Assembly (NCBI GenBank): GCA_022410635.1
Contig: JAJVDF010000238.1
Coordinates: 738,175-802,174 of the forward strand
Length of the DNA: 64,000 nt
Direction: 5' to 3'
Origin: Tretioscincus oriximinensis
Lineage: Eukaryota; Chordata; Lepidosauria; Squamata; Gymnophthalmidae
Shown: positions 1 to 12,249 of the stretch, piece after piece
Layout: every line of letters begins with the position of its first letter
Numbering within the stretch: the first letter of the stretch is position 1
The notes under the pieces: generated by a model
Database searches by the model: none
What the model saw: the letters and a program-made list of their open reading frames with translations, nothing else
What the model was told of the DNA's origin: nothing
Program-made: the position numbers and the translations under genes

Positions 1-89
1 AACTGAGGATGGCTTGGAATCACATATGTGACCAGGCTCCAAGTGACCAGGCTTGAGCTCTGCCCAAAAGAGGAGCATAGAATCTCGAT

Positions 90-627
90 CACGTGAAGTA
101 ATTATTCCTCACTACAGTACTTTGGTAAGACCACACTTGGAATACTGTTCAGCTCGGGGGGGGGGGGGGAATTTAAGAAGGACATGGATAAACTAGAGCA
201 AGTTCAAAGATCATGTGTGGTCTGGAAACCATGTCCTATGAGGAGCAGTACTAGGGATGTTTAGTCTGCAAAAGAGAAGACTGAGAGGAGGCTTGATAGT
301 TGACTACAAATATCTGAAATGTTGTCACAGGGCAGAGGGATCAACATTGTTTTCATTGGCATATGGAAGGACTAGAAAGAATGGGATGAAACTGCAGGGG
401 TGTAGATTTAGATTAGATATAAGAAAAAAGTTTCTAACAGTCATGGTGATAAACCAGTGGAACAGGTTGCCACAGNAGGTGGTGAGTTCATGTTCGCTGG
501 AAGTCTTTAAACAGAGACTGGACAGTCATCTGTCTGGGATGGTTCAATGACTCCTGCATTGAACAGGAGTTTGGACTCGATGGCCCTGGAGGTCCCTTCC
601 AGTTCTATGATTCTAAGATTCTATGAA
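90..627 (+). repeat. CR1 LINE 3' fragment
   Basis: Encodes, with frameshifts, the C-terminus of CR1 ORF2: V-R-P-H-L-E-Y-C-like start, then S-L-Q-K-R-R-L-R-G-G and R-F-R-L-D-I-R-K-K, N-Q-W-N-R-L-P-Q and S-L-E-V-F-K-Q-R-L-D. It ends with the CR1 signature tail of ATTCTATG-type units. A 12-base poly-G run near 158-169 interrupts the frame. Degenerate and not functional. Confidence 0.85.
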
Positions 628-629
628 AA

Positions 630-2630
630 GCATTTTTTGACATGATAAAAATGGACAACTTCTGGGGCAATTTCTGATGTAGCAAAAACACTTCCATGTT
701 ATTTCTTCATAGATAGTGATATAATGAGGCCTGTGGAATAAAGGCCCTATTTGCTAAGCCTCAAGTAACACAGAGCTCCTGCACACTGTTGGCCATCACT
801 TAAGATGTCATTTCCAGTTACTGCTTTAGATGAGAACTGGTTATTAAATTATTTGAATCCCACCACAGGATAGCAAACTACCTTGTTTTTCTACCAAGAA
901 AACTGCATTGAAATGCCCAGGCAATCAACCGGGAGTCTGTCACAACTTANGTGACACCCAACAACGACATCACATTTTCTTGCAAAATAAATCTTTGCAG
1001 TTTCACTTCCCTCACTGCTGCTTTCAGAACAAGGATTTTTAAGTAACCTTTCAAAAAAGAGACAAATAGACTTTGACTTCCAAGTAATTAATATAAAATT
1101 TACTCTTTCAAATGCACAGTGCAAATGCACACACTAAAAATAAAATGTCTAAAGTAATCCATACTCTACTTTCATGCCTTTCATTTGGTTCTTCAGGGAT
1201 TACTTCTGGACATTTTATTCTTTAATAACTATTTTATATGACAAACCAATTCAGTGATGCTTGTTTCTCTTTATGTAGCTTACTGTCATTGTGCTTTGGA
1301 AAAAGAAAAAGTTAAAATATCCTATGGAAGGCATAACCTACACAATTTCACAAACTCAGGTCCAAGGAAACCACAGAGGAAGAGGAATAATAACTATTGT
1401 TGGAAGTGGATGGAAAAGTATTTGGCAGAAGCAAAAAAAATGGGAAGCTCTGGCATTTTTGCAAATAAAATACTAAGACTAAAGAAAATGATAAGGACAC
1501 TGGTGGCTGAGGAGCTCTGTTAAATGATGCCATCTGATTAGAAATAAAACCTGGCAGTCGTAAAAGAGCTTTCTTTCTCTCCCCACTTCATTTGATTTAT
1601 ATGTCAAGTACTAGAGTGAAAGTTTTGCTTTTAGTAAGCAGTTGTCTGCACAGTTTTTACAATNTCTGACTGTTCAGCTTTTTAAAATCAACTCCAAGGC
1701 TCTGAGGTTAGTCCAAGATGCTTCAAAAAGCTCTCATTTCGGTTGAGAAGTCTTCACGATGAAACACTTCCTAACCCTGTATCCCATACTCCATAAACAT
1801 TTATTTGATTTATATCTACGGTATATTTAAAAATGTACATTGCCTCATATCCAAAAAATCTCAAGACAGTTGACGGCTAAGAAAAACAAAGTAAAGGATG
1901 GAAAAAGTGGGGGGAAATTAATTTTAAAAATTCAGTTATAAAGAGATGTCAAAACATCTATGAAAAGAGAAGTCCTAGAATGACACCAAAATGGTGACAA
2001 ATTGGTGCCCAGCAAAACTTAGTGGGACACTCTTTGAAAAACTCTCAAGGTGTGAGAGTGTCTTTGGGACACTCTCTGGGAAACTCTTTGTGAAAACTGC
2101 TGTGGATTGCAAAGCCTTGAGCATCTGATTAAGATGGAGTTTTCAGAATCCTTCACTAAAAGATCTCAGCTATAAGACAGGTTTATATGGGAGAAAGCAT
2201 TTCTTCAGTTAATTGCCCCCAAATGGTTTAAGGTTTACATGTCAATCTTAACANCTTGGTTTGCAGTGGTAGTGTATGAGAAGCCACTGTCACTCATTTA
2301 GATCTGCAGGATGTTAAGAGTCTGAGCTATTTTTAAGGAAGCCTTGAATAGATTACTTACGATAGTCTGGGTCACATTAATTAAGTAGCCTTTGCCTAGG
2401 AAAGCCTAAAACTGGTGCACCAGGTGGATAAGGAAATGTACACTATTGGAAAATAATGACACAAGATTTAAGAGAGGGAGCTGGGACAATCAAGATATTG
2501 AAGTTACACAATACTCAGCCATTGATGACTATTCCCAGCAGTTTCATGTAAATATTTGAAAACGTGTAGAGGAGAAGTGAGCACAGTCCCCACAACCNAT
2601 AATAAAAATGAGATTCAGAATGAAGTTATG
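630..2630. other. Intergenic stretch without recognised genes
   Basis: Nothing coding is seen. An imperfect cluster of GGGACACTCT-type direct repeats lies around 2025-2100. A weak, minus-oriented L2-like tail may lie near 1798-1880. Short ORFs at 1254-1523 and in frames overlapping it have Lys/Asn-rich composition and no recognisable family. Confidence 0.5.
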
Positions 2631-2634
2631 AAGT

Positions 2635-3101
2635 CAGGGTGCACCTCTTCAGCCTTGAAAGATGGCTGATCTGATTGAACTGTATAAAATCATGCATGGA
2701 CAAGGTGAACTGCGAAAAATTATTTTCTATATTACACAACACTAGGACCAGGGGCATTCCTTGAAACTGATGGGCAAAAAAGTGAGGACAGACAAAGGAA
2801 AGTATTTTTTCACTGGAGGATCATCGGCCTTTGGAATTTACTTTCAGAAGAGGTGGTGGTAGCAGCAGCCTGGATTGCTTTAAGACAGGATTAGACATGT
2901 TCATGGACATTAATAGCTACTAGAATGAATCTTTTGATTTGCCTTTGGAGTGGAACAACAGGCAGCATTCCTGAAGATTTTGCATTCTTCTGTTTTAGAC
3001 TTCCTAGGTGCAATTGATGTGCAACTGGGTGAGGCAGAGTGCTGGACTAGATGGGCTCTGGCCTGATTCAGCAGGACTCCTCTTATGTTCTTATGTTCTA
3101 A
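2635..3101 (+). repeat. CR1-clade LINE 3' fragment with TTATGTTC tail
   Basis: Translates with frame breaks to the same C-terminus as the copy at 3148-4060 (L-I-E-L-Y-K-I-M-H-G and K-V-R-T-D-K-like segments). It ends with G-L-D-G-L-W-P-D and a CTTATGTTCTTATGTTC tail. Its tail faces the tail of the next copy only about 45 bp away. Confidence 0.82.
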
Positions 3102-3147
3102 TGTCAAAATATACTCTCCCATTACTACTAATTGAAATAAGCTACAT

Positions 3148-4060
3148 ACATAAGAACATAAGAAGAACCATACTGGATCAGGCCACAGCCAATCTAGTCC
3201 AGCATTCTGTGTCACACAGAGGCCCACCAGATGCACTGGGGCAGTCCGAACAGAGGAAAGCAAAATATGCACCTGTTCATGATTCCCTAAAAATGGTATT
3301 TCAGGAGTCCTGCCTGTTGCGCCATCCCAGAGGCAACATCCACACATCCATCCTAGTACCCATTTATACCCTTGTTGTCCATAAACCTGTCTAGTCCTGT
3401 CTTGAAACTATCCAAGTTATTAGCTACCACTATCTCTTCAGGAAATAAGTTCCATAGGCCGGTGACCCTCTGGGTGAAAAAATACTTTCGTTTGTCTGTT
3501 CTCACTTTTCTACCCATCAGTTTTAAGGAGTGCCCTCCGGTCCTTATGTTGTGCGATAGAGAAAACTTTTTTTCTCTATTCACCCTATCCATCCCATGCA
3601 TGATTTTGTATANTTCAATGAGATCACCTCTCAAGCGTGGCCTTTCGAGGCTGAAGAGGCCCAGGCATTCATAAGGGAGGTGCTCCAGACCCTTGATCAT
3701 TTTTGTTGCCCTTTTCTGCACCTTCTCCAGTTCCAAAATATCCCTCTTGAGATGTGGTGACCAGAATTGAACACAGTATTCCAAATGTGGCCTCACCATG
3801 GATTTATAAAGAGGCAAAACAACATTTGCTGACTTGTTTTCGATTCCTTTCCTAATTATCCCCAACATGGAATTTGCCTTTTTTGCTGCTTCTGCACACT
3901 GGGTTGACATTTTCATCGAGTTGTCCACCAACACCCCAAGATCCTTTTCTTGCTCGGTTACAGAAAGCTTGGTTCCCATTAGGTGGTAGGAGTAGTGGGG
4001 TTCTTTGCTCTAACGTGCATGACTTTGAATTGTGCTGCTCAGTGCTCCCAACCTTTTACC
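3148..4060 (-). repeat. CR1-clade LINE ORF2 C-terminal fragment
   Basis: A 208-codon open stretch (3353-3979, minus) encodes E-K-D-L-G-V-L-V-D-N, V-R-P-H-L-E-Y-C, L-E-K-V-Q-K-R-A-T, F-S-L-E-R-P-R-L-R-G-D-L and N-L-D-S-F-K-T-G-L-D. This is the conserved region after the reverse transcriptase core of CR1-clade LINEs. One N (3613) breaks it. The 3' end has TTATGTTC units (seen here as ACATAAGAACATAAGA). It is 5'-truncated and immobile. Confidence 0.88.
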
Positions 4061-4204
4061 CCAAGAATTGATCAAACAAGACAATGGTTGTTAACAAAAG
4101 TCATTGAGCAGTCTAGGATAACCAATACTATTGGCAGCAGCATTCCTCCATTCCTTTTTTGGCAGTGTGGGCACATCAGGATAGTATGGGTGTTGACACC
4201 AGAC

Positions 4205-4355
4205 TTAGGCAGCATCCCCACATCACTTATTTATCTCACTGTAACTGGATATACCACAATAAAACACTATGGGGATGGATTTATTCCAGTATATCCATGC
4301 TTTATTGTGGAATATCCATTTATAGTAGAATAAGTGATGTGTGGATGCAGCCTAA
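4205..4355. mobile_element. Inverted-repeat DNA element (MITE-like)
   Basis: The two ends form near-complementary arms of about 55 bp: TTAGGCAGCATCCCCACATC on the left matches the reverse complement of GTGTGGATGCAGCCTAA on the right. CACTTATT and CCACAATAAA blocks are shared further in. There is no coding capacity. A related terminus (GGCTGCATCCAGA) occurs at 22171 and a weaker one at 35718, so this is a dispersed non-autonomous family. The superfamily is not assigned. Confidence 0.6.
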
Positions 4356-4399
4356 ATTAGACTGACACAGTTTAGGTGACCTGTCTCTTTCAATCATAG

Positions 4400-7300
4400 C
4401 TGCAGCTGCATTGCCACAGTACTCTCATGTACGATACCCAGATATCTCGGCAATAGAATTATTGGTGTTTTACACTTCAATAGGCAACCTTTCCTTAGAT
4501 TTCACCAGAAGCATGAATCAATTATTTATTGCTAATTTCCCTTGTGCTTGGGAAGGCTTTAAACTGAATATAGATTTTAGGCCAACCCACTAACAAATAT
4601 GGGACCAATATGGTGATTCAACCAAATCACTGAAGATACTGAGATCAAATCTTGAAAGAGTACATTTACAATCACCATTGCTTAGCGATGGATTTAAGAC
4701 AAATCATTTTTCTGTTTCATTCTGCCAGCACTAGATTGAAACAATGATTTGTTTAAATTGAAGAAACATACATTAAGGCCATATCATAACCACAGAATTC
4801 AACCAAACCAAGACGTTATTCTTTTTTAAAGCATCAGTGTCTGACTAAATAGGAAAAGGAAGAAGAAGAAAAAAGGACAAGCTTGTACATGATTCAGAAA
4901 TGTTCAATTATTTTATTGGACCAATTATTTGCTGGTGCATGAGACAGTTTCCAGCTTTTCATAGCTCTGGGAGTCTCATTTCTCACATAGTCTCGCATAA
5001 AAATCACAATGCATGCAAAATTATCATGTTTGGGAAGAGTTCTTTTCATCATTTTCTTTTCAACAGAATTTTTATAAAAATAAATAAATAAAAAGAAACT
5101 TGGAAGTCAGTAGGGTTAAGGAAGTCAATAAACTACATCCCTTACTAATACAGAATGTATTTCAAGGGCTATTTCAGTTCATTTGTGTATTTAATTTTAG
5201 GAGCCAAGGGACAGACAATATATAACTTCTAATAAATGATAGGATTATTTATCATTTGCGAAACTTCTATACTTTTTAATTAACTGCTTCACAAACCTTT
5301 AAGTTACATTTTTGTCAATTTCAAATAATTTTCAACTTTCATTTTTGGCTCGATCTCATTGTTAAGCTAGAAATTGGTCTTCTTTAATGCCTATGTGTCT
5401 GAGTAGATACTTCATAATTGTTTTAAATTCAGAGAACCCTTAGAAATTTAGAATGATTCTGGTCAGTATCTGCATGCATACTAGAAGCCTCCTTTCTGCA
5501 TGTTAATATGGTCTAAAGAAGGCTTCAGCTACTAAAGAATGTGGAAGAAAGTTTTCTCGTATGCCTGTTGGTCTGGTGGACTATATCGTATTGTTGTGGA
5601 AATGCCATATATTTGCACTGATCACTTCTTATAGTAATGTTTGGCATGGCAAAGTGTTATAATAGGGTCAGTTTTTTAATAGATATATCTTTGAGTCAGG
5701 GTTAAACCATTGCTTCAAAGTGGACCTTCTTAAGCTATGTTTTACAGTCAAAAAGAACTCCTATATATATATTTTTCCCTTCAAAACAGGGTTCAATCAG
5801 ACAGTTGTTGACTGCATATACCAAAAATGTAAGACGTACACTACCGATACTATTCCAGTGCCCTTTTTATACTGGTATGATTCCCCATTTGTCTGAGGGG
5901 CACTTAGTCATGAGTATCTTAGTGAAACTCAATTTACAGTCGCTTATTGGTTCAGAAGCTATTTTGACTAATTATTTAGCCAAATAAACAATTACTTCCC
6001 ATTAACCTTTTTGTTTAGTTTTAGACAAGGGCACCAACCTCTTAGGACTCGTAGAGCCCATTTCCAAATTAGCAGGTGCCACTATCTCTCATTGCTTCTT
6101 TCCCTTAGGACACCAGTTCAAGGGAAAGAAGTGATGAAACAGAAGTACGGTACTGAAAAAAAGTTTACTCAGAAATTAGTTGATTTTTTCCCAGTCACAT
6201 TTGTGTAAAAAGCAGATTCAGAATGCTGTGGAAGGGAAAGCGCAGGGAATTTAAATTTTGCAGTATTGAGTGGGCTGAGGTGTTTCACTTCTGCCTACTC
6301 TTAAATGGGATCGGAATAACCTATTTGTATCAACAAACAACAGAAGGAGCAGAGACTGTGGAAGCTGAGACGCTTTACTTGTTCCAGAAAAAGCTCTCAA
6401 TAGCACCACTGTGCCTTTGAGTTGGCTTGCTGGCCTTTGATACAAACATTACATTGGAGACAAAAGAACTTTCTACTTACTTNATCAAAACAATCAACAT
6501 GGCCTTGTGATATTGGCTACTGGGTGAGGAAATGCATGAGGTGCAAAATTTAGGGCCAGATTACACATAGTCAAAACATATTTGGAGAAGTGAGAGAATG
6601 AAGCTCGGGTCCCAGTGCCTCAGGCACCCACATTTGGTGGCATAAAGGCATCAGTTGTGGATCACATCATCTTATTGAATTACCCAGGGCCACTGATATT
6701 AAATAATTTTTGGATGATGAGCATACTGTCTGTGACATCTTTGGATACCTTTATATGCCAAGAGTGAACATTAAGAACAGCCCAGTCTCTAATAGGAGAC
6801 AATGCTCCTGCTAGGACTTCCCTGTTGTGATCCTCAGACTCACATAGCTTTGTCCATGTACAGCTAATGAGAATGCAGTGGCTTGGTTGTTTCTTGCAGA
6901 TGGATTGCACTGCCACATGTTTGCAAAAGCACTGGATCTCATTAGAGTGACTTGTGTATCTCACTGCTTGAATAAAGCCTATGCAGTGTGCCATTTATGT
7001 GCCTTTGGAAAATGGGTCTGATGAAAATGAGATGGTTGTCTTCTGAGATGACAGCTACAATAGATATTATATTTATTACGTTTTTAGAAACTATATGCAT
7101 ATTGTCCAACAGGTTTGCATTACACTAGTAGAAATTCTTCCCACATATATAATTCCATTTAACATTATCTGAATTTCACCAGCAACTATAGTGTGAAAAG
7201 ATTTCAACTGGTGTTCCCCTATTTGCTTCAGATGTCTAAAAAGTGTTGGTGAGATCAGCTGGTAGCTCCAATGCCAGATCAGAGCACCAATCTCAAATTT

Positions 7301-9052
7301 TGAATTAAAGATACTATGGGAATTCCTACACTATTTTTAACAAGATGGCATGTTGCCAGATGATTGAGTGCCTAGCAGCGCTTCTTCTAGCCCAGTGCCA
7401 GATTGAACTTCTGGGAACCTGCCACACACCATAAGGAAAGCAAAGGAAAAGAGGCAGGTATGATGCATTCCCTGGAGCTTAATCCTGTGTTAATCTGGCA
7501 GTTCACATTCTGAGAAATGCCAGCATATTTTTTAAGACCTGGAATTCCCCTCCACTGTCTTGGAGACAGCTCCAATCTTACAACTCAAATCAAAGGAACA
7601 AAAGAAAAGCCTATTACCACATATGAAATTTCTGCATCCTACATTTCTCCTAAAGCCTTCTCATGCCTTAAAAAGATTTTAAAAAATCAACAAGATCCAT
7701 TGATCAGTGAACAGAGACATTTTTTTTACAAACATTGTGACATTTTAAAAACCAAAGCTGTAAAAACCGAACCGATTCATGTTAATTTAACTGTGTTCTC
7801 AAAACACTTAGGGAATATTTCACTTTGGGGGGGGGGGTTCTTTCCCACTTGCCGTCTTTCATACATACACGCGCACACACACACGCACACATATTCATCT
7901 GATAGATATATTTGTACAAACACAATAGGTGAGTAAGTGCTAGTCACTTTATTTTAAAAACAAAAATGTTTGGAGTTTCAGACCTCTTCCCTTATTTACA
8001 GTTTCTGTTGAATAATGATTTCCTCTTAAAACCTTTTTTCCATTACTTTGAAAAGAACCCCTAAATATAGCAGTGTCTAGAGAAATAAACCATTGACTTA
8101 AAAACTGACTGCATTTATTGCTGCCCCTTAGACGTAGTTCCTGCATGTAATTTGTGCAGGATTTGAGATACAATTTGCAGAAAGTTAACGCTCTATATGC
8201 AGAAAATCATGGGACATTCTTGTTAAGACTCCCAAGAAATTGCTTTGCAACCAGCATCCAGAGAACTGTAAGCAATGATTTTGAAATTGCCACACCATTC
8301 TAAATAGATTGTTCTCAGACAGCCTTTGAAATGATTTCAGCAAGTAATCATGGCAGATTATAGATTAGGAACTGTTAGATTTTCTAATACAGTAGCATAA
8401 AAGCAGAGTGCATTTTTTTCCAGCAAAATGTAGGAGCCAGAAGGAATTCTTAGGATCACAAACCAGTTTCCTGAACACAACTGCAGTCTTAATATCAGTG
8501 GTAGCCTCCTCTTGCTTTACACAGAGTCCCATATAGACTCTAGCAACAACTATTGTATGCCTGCATAACAGCATTAAAACAGACGCTACGAAAATCAGTC
8601 CCTTTGGTCAGACCACTGAGTAAAGAGCAACAGAAAAATGTGTTGATGATAAAGTCCTCGAGCAGAATAGCATTATGCACTCGGAGGGATAACAGATGCT
8701 AAAGTCAAATACTGCAGCTCCTAGCCTGACTGGTGAAAACATTCATTGCTTTTACCCCTTTTGAAAATTATATATAATAATAATATATATATATTTTAAA
8801 AGCAAAATAGTCTTAACCCTTTGAGGATCATATTAGCAGCAAGTCACAATCTAGACAGCGAACAAAGATAATTTCAGTCATTTAGGAAATTATTATTACA
8901 AAGATACTGTAAACATCTTTCCTCTGGTTCCTTCTCCAAGCAACTGATACCCACAAAACCAAATGAAACAGCTGCACACAGGTTTGGAGGATTTTTTTTT
9001 CCTTTTCAGAATCTCAAAGGGTTAAGCCAAGACCTTCAGCAAAAGTGTTTTA
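4400..9052 (-). other. DCLK1: Probable DCLK1 3' UTR, repeat-poor stretch
   Basis: Directly downstream of the DCLK1 stop on the minus strand there are about 4.6 kb in which I recognise no interspersed repeat. That contrasts with the density elsewhere. Mammalian DCLK1 has a 3' UTR of several kilobases, so this is likely UTR. Possible minus-strand AATAAA hexamers lie near 8115, 4907 and 4527, but the poly(A) site cannot be chosen by eye. A CA-rich microsatellite (7868-7890) and AT-rich runs (5762-5772, 8768-8796) lie within it. No gene-like ORF is seen. Confidence 0.45.
7868..7890. repeat. CA-rich microsatellite
   Basis: Alternating CA with CG interruptions (CGCGCACACACACACGCACAC), within the probable DCLK1 3' UTR. 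Confidence 0.75.
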
Positions 9053-9217
9053 TTAAAAGGGTGAATTAGGTGAGCGGACAGTCTCAGATGAGCTTGGTGA
9101 ATAATCTTCTGATTCTGAGTTGAGATCTGGTGGCGCCTGCTGCGTCTTGAACCGTCCCCTCACATCCGGGTTGCGTCTTCGTCGGAAAACCTGCCTCTCC
9201 TTATCAAGAGCGGTGGT
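9053..9217 (-). CDS. DCLK1: DCLK1 terminal coding exon, read in two frames
   Basis: Acceptor CTGCCAG is followed by 165 nt ending TAA TAA. Joined directly to the exon at 31776 it encodes 54 residues: [20 protein letters not shown], a Gln/Pro stretch, then the Ser-rich end finishing S-P-N-S-P-F. Joined to the cassette exon, the first 58 nt are read one base out of register and stop at TGA (9160-9162), after eighteen residues ending D-E-D-A-T-R-M. So 9160-9217 is coding in two frames. The hexamer AATAAA overlaps the stop and is probably not used as a poly(A) signal. Confidence 0.97.
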   Translation of the reverse strand, partial: TTALDKERQVFRRRRNPDVRGRFKTQQAPPDLNSESEDYSPSSSETVRSPNSPF

Positions 9218-10689
9218 CTGGCAGGGGCATAAAATGAGAATAAACAAAATTAGCCTGTGTATGAAATCGCAAATCTGGCACCCATCTGTTCTCTTCCCTT
9301 TACCCACAGAACTTGGTTTAAAAATCAGTCCCTTAGAAATCAAATAACAGCATCTTTTCCCCCTTTCCATTTCGAAGAAAGATTTGCTGGTCCAAATACA
9401 TAGCATAGCTAAATTCACACAGAAGTGCATAACTCAAACTATTAAAGAGGCAGCATGACATCGTCAAGCATATACAGTACCGTGGATGCCATATGTTTAA
9501 ACTTCTGGATGCTATTAATTTCTTAGAGTAATGGATTCAGGTTTCAGGCAAAATGCTGACAGGGTTTATCATTCCTTTCTGGAACAGACCTTTATTTTGA
9601 CAGGAAGGTAGAAAGGTGATATGATCAAATGAGACAGGGAAATATTAGTGGATGTTCAAAGAGTGAAGGTCTCCTGAAGACCAACCACCTTCAATTCCTA
9701 AGTTACTATATAGTTGGAGAAAAAGTTAACTCAGAGGAGGGGAAGGGCGAATCTCCACATTTAGAGGAGCCAAGATGGTAACTATTGGATGCATAATTCC
9801 CTGAATAATAATGACTATGTAAGATAATAATAGGATTTGAATGACATTACTTTGGATACTTTTTCTTCACAATAATGTTTTAGAGGAAGGACATTATTCT
9901 GCTTACATCTCTAAAAAGCAGTACTACTTAAAGAGTGGTTTTTTTTATCAGTTCTCTACACATGGTGCATTTTGATGATCATGCAGCAAAGATCATATCA
10001 TATCAATATGTGCCCCCTTGGCACGTGTAGGCAGAAGAATGAAGAAATCACTTGTGGGGGCATAATAGTAACTATGTGAAACAATGAGCAACTTTGCAGG
10101 TATTTATTGTGGACCTCCAGAAACTATGGCATTCTGTGTAGGGACAGCACCACAGAAACCAAGAGCAACCTCATGTGCTCCAAGAGGAACTGGGATCTGA
10201 GGCCANAGGCAGGGAGCAGCCATAAAGCCTAAAGCTTCAGGAAAACTCTGCCTATTCCTCTATGATTTCTAAAATGTTGCTGTGAGTGAAATATCCATTG
10301 GCAGCAGTTAGGATCTTGCTGAGACTCAAGGAACCAGATATGTCAGCAGAAAATTGCCATTTTGGTCTGTTTCAATGCACCCTAGAATAACTTCATTCTA
10401 TTTCCATGAATATGTGGGCAAAGATATGAAGCAATATCTCTTGATCATAGTGACCTGGAGAATTACAGCACTTAAGTGAACATTAAGCACAGAATCATCT
10501 GGACAACAGTCCTCCATGTATTCATATCCTGGGAATATGAATATATACCTGGAATGTCCAGGGGGGATACCTTAGATAAATGTAAAAATGTGGCCTAAAT
10601 ATGGCAAGTTTCTATAGTACCTCAACATTACACAGTTATCCCTTATTCCTGTCTTTTGGTAAACTATTGTTTTATACAAATTACAGTTA

Positions 10690-11080
10690 GAAAAACCAGA
10701 ACAGCAGTCCTGCCCAGTCTCTGCGATCAGAAGGAGAGGGCCTTCTAGTTGTCCCCTCCTGCTCTAAGATAAGGGGGGTGGGGGCGCGGGGAAGAGCCTT
10801 CTCGGTAGTAGCCCCGATATTATGGAACGGCCTCCCCCCGGAAGCATGCCAGGCGCCGTCTTTACTATCTTTTAGGCGCCTGGTAAAGACCTGTCTCTTC
10901 ACCCGGGCCTTTTCATGTTAGCTCCCCCACCAGAGGATGACATTTTAGACAGTTGTGTTTTATGATTTTAATCTTGTGAAGGTCATGGCGACCTGAATTT
11001 TAATTCTTGTAAGCCGCCCTGGACACCTTTGGGGGGAAGGGCGGGGTAAAAATCTTTTAAATAAATAAATAAATAAATAA
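10690..11080 (+). repeat. L2-like LINE 3' end with AAAT tail
   Basis: GC-rich compared with its surroundings. It contains a C-terminal ORF remnant in plus-strand pieces, with the typical text for trimmed copies (an ERAF-like amphipathic end and K-T-C-L-F), followed by GTAAGCCGCCCTGGACACC and an (AAAT)n tail at 11056-11080. This 3' arrangement is characteristic of squamate L2-type elements. 5'-truncated. Confidence 0.75.
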
Positions 11081-11429
11081 CTGCTGGTTTACAAATATGA
11101 TAATGATTTTTAAAATGTCTTCTACTCAATTTGATATTGAGCTAAGTAAAGGTTATCTCATACAATGCCTTTTGGAATGACTGGAGAATTCCCATATTTT
11201 GGATGGGTGTGTGGCTTGGTCTGGGGAGCAGCAAGGGGCTCATGGATTTGGGGTTTCCAAACATGGCAACCTCAAACTAAGTAAGAGAATCCTCATGCGA
11301 GCAAAACCAGACTGTAAAAGCCCACATAAAAACAGTATGATTGATTTAAATATTTCCAAATATAGTGGAATCACACCTTAAAATGCTATAATAAAAAAGG
11401 ACAGTTTCAATTGTACGTTCCTCCAATTA

Positions 11430-11730
11430 TTTATTTACTGGTATTTAATTATTTATATTTAAACCCCGCTCTATACCCGAACGTCTCAGGGTGGCCGACA
11501 GTAAAACATCAATAAAAAAATAACAAATTAAAAACAGTATAAAACAGTATCTAAAACTGCAGACAGAAATGACATTTCTTCAGCCAAAGGCCAGGTGTAA
11601 GAGGTGCGTCTTCAAAGATCTTCTAAAACAATACAATGATGATGACAGACACACCTCGAGGGGGAGACTATTCCAAAGACTGGGCTAACTCAAAGATTGG
11701 GGGCAGAATTGTTCAAGTAAAAGGGGCAAT
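11430..11730 (-). repeat. L2-like LINE 3' end, minus orientation
   Basis: Begins with (AAAT)n-type sequence, then the complement of the L2 tail (CCCGCTCTATACCCGAACG, TCTCAGGGTGGCC), and continues into CAGCCAAAGGCCAGGTG and GGGGGAGACTATTCC, the degraded C-terminal coding part. Similar copies lie at 54630, 51345 and 56083. Confidence 0.7.
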
Positions 11731-12249
11731 AAAACTAATGCTATCTGGTAATCAAAGCTATGGGTTTCTAAAGATTCTTAAAACAGTTTTTTTTAAAATC
11801 CTGTTGTCTTTTTAGTCGATAAAGATCCTACGAGTTTTTAAGATCTTTCGTCTTTCCTTAGCTTTAATACTAGCATTTTAGTAATATTTTAATACAAGGC
11901 AAAACAGATTCCAACTTACATTACATTTTTTAATTCAGAATATTTCAATAAAATTGTGGGCCCAATCTTGTAGCAGTTTGGAGACTAACAAGAAATAGGA
12001 TAGGAGGCATGCATGCTACTTCACCTGCAGTGTATTATTCTCTGTAAAAAAATACAGAATTATCTTCCTAGCCTGAAAGTACAGGGAACAAAGGGAGATG
12101 TAGTTCAGAAATATCTCTTCAACGTTTGATAACTGAAGGAGTCCTTATAGAAAGAGAAATGGAGGCTTCCTTATACCAGGCAAGTTGTATGGAAAACTTC
12201 AGAGGAATTGACAGATTTGAAATTAAGAGCAAGGCTGCACCAACAGCCT

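Noticed and set aside
1254..1523. 89-codon plus-strand ORF
   Set aside because: Lys/Asn-rich, with no recognisable domain, splice context or codon bias. Probably chance.
2910..3347. A 145-codon minus-strand ORF with CGCC-rich start
   Set aside because: It spans two opposing CR1 tails, and the Leu/Trp/Cys-rich translation comes from untranslated CR1 ends.
3008..3394. A 128-codon plus-strand ORF
   Set aside because: It runs across the end of one CR1 copy and the antisense of the next, so it is a shadow of repeats.
9049..9054. AATAAA as DCLK1 poly(A) signal
   Set aside because: It overlaps the stop codon, which would leave no 3' UTR. A long UTR is typical of the gene.
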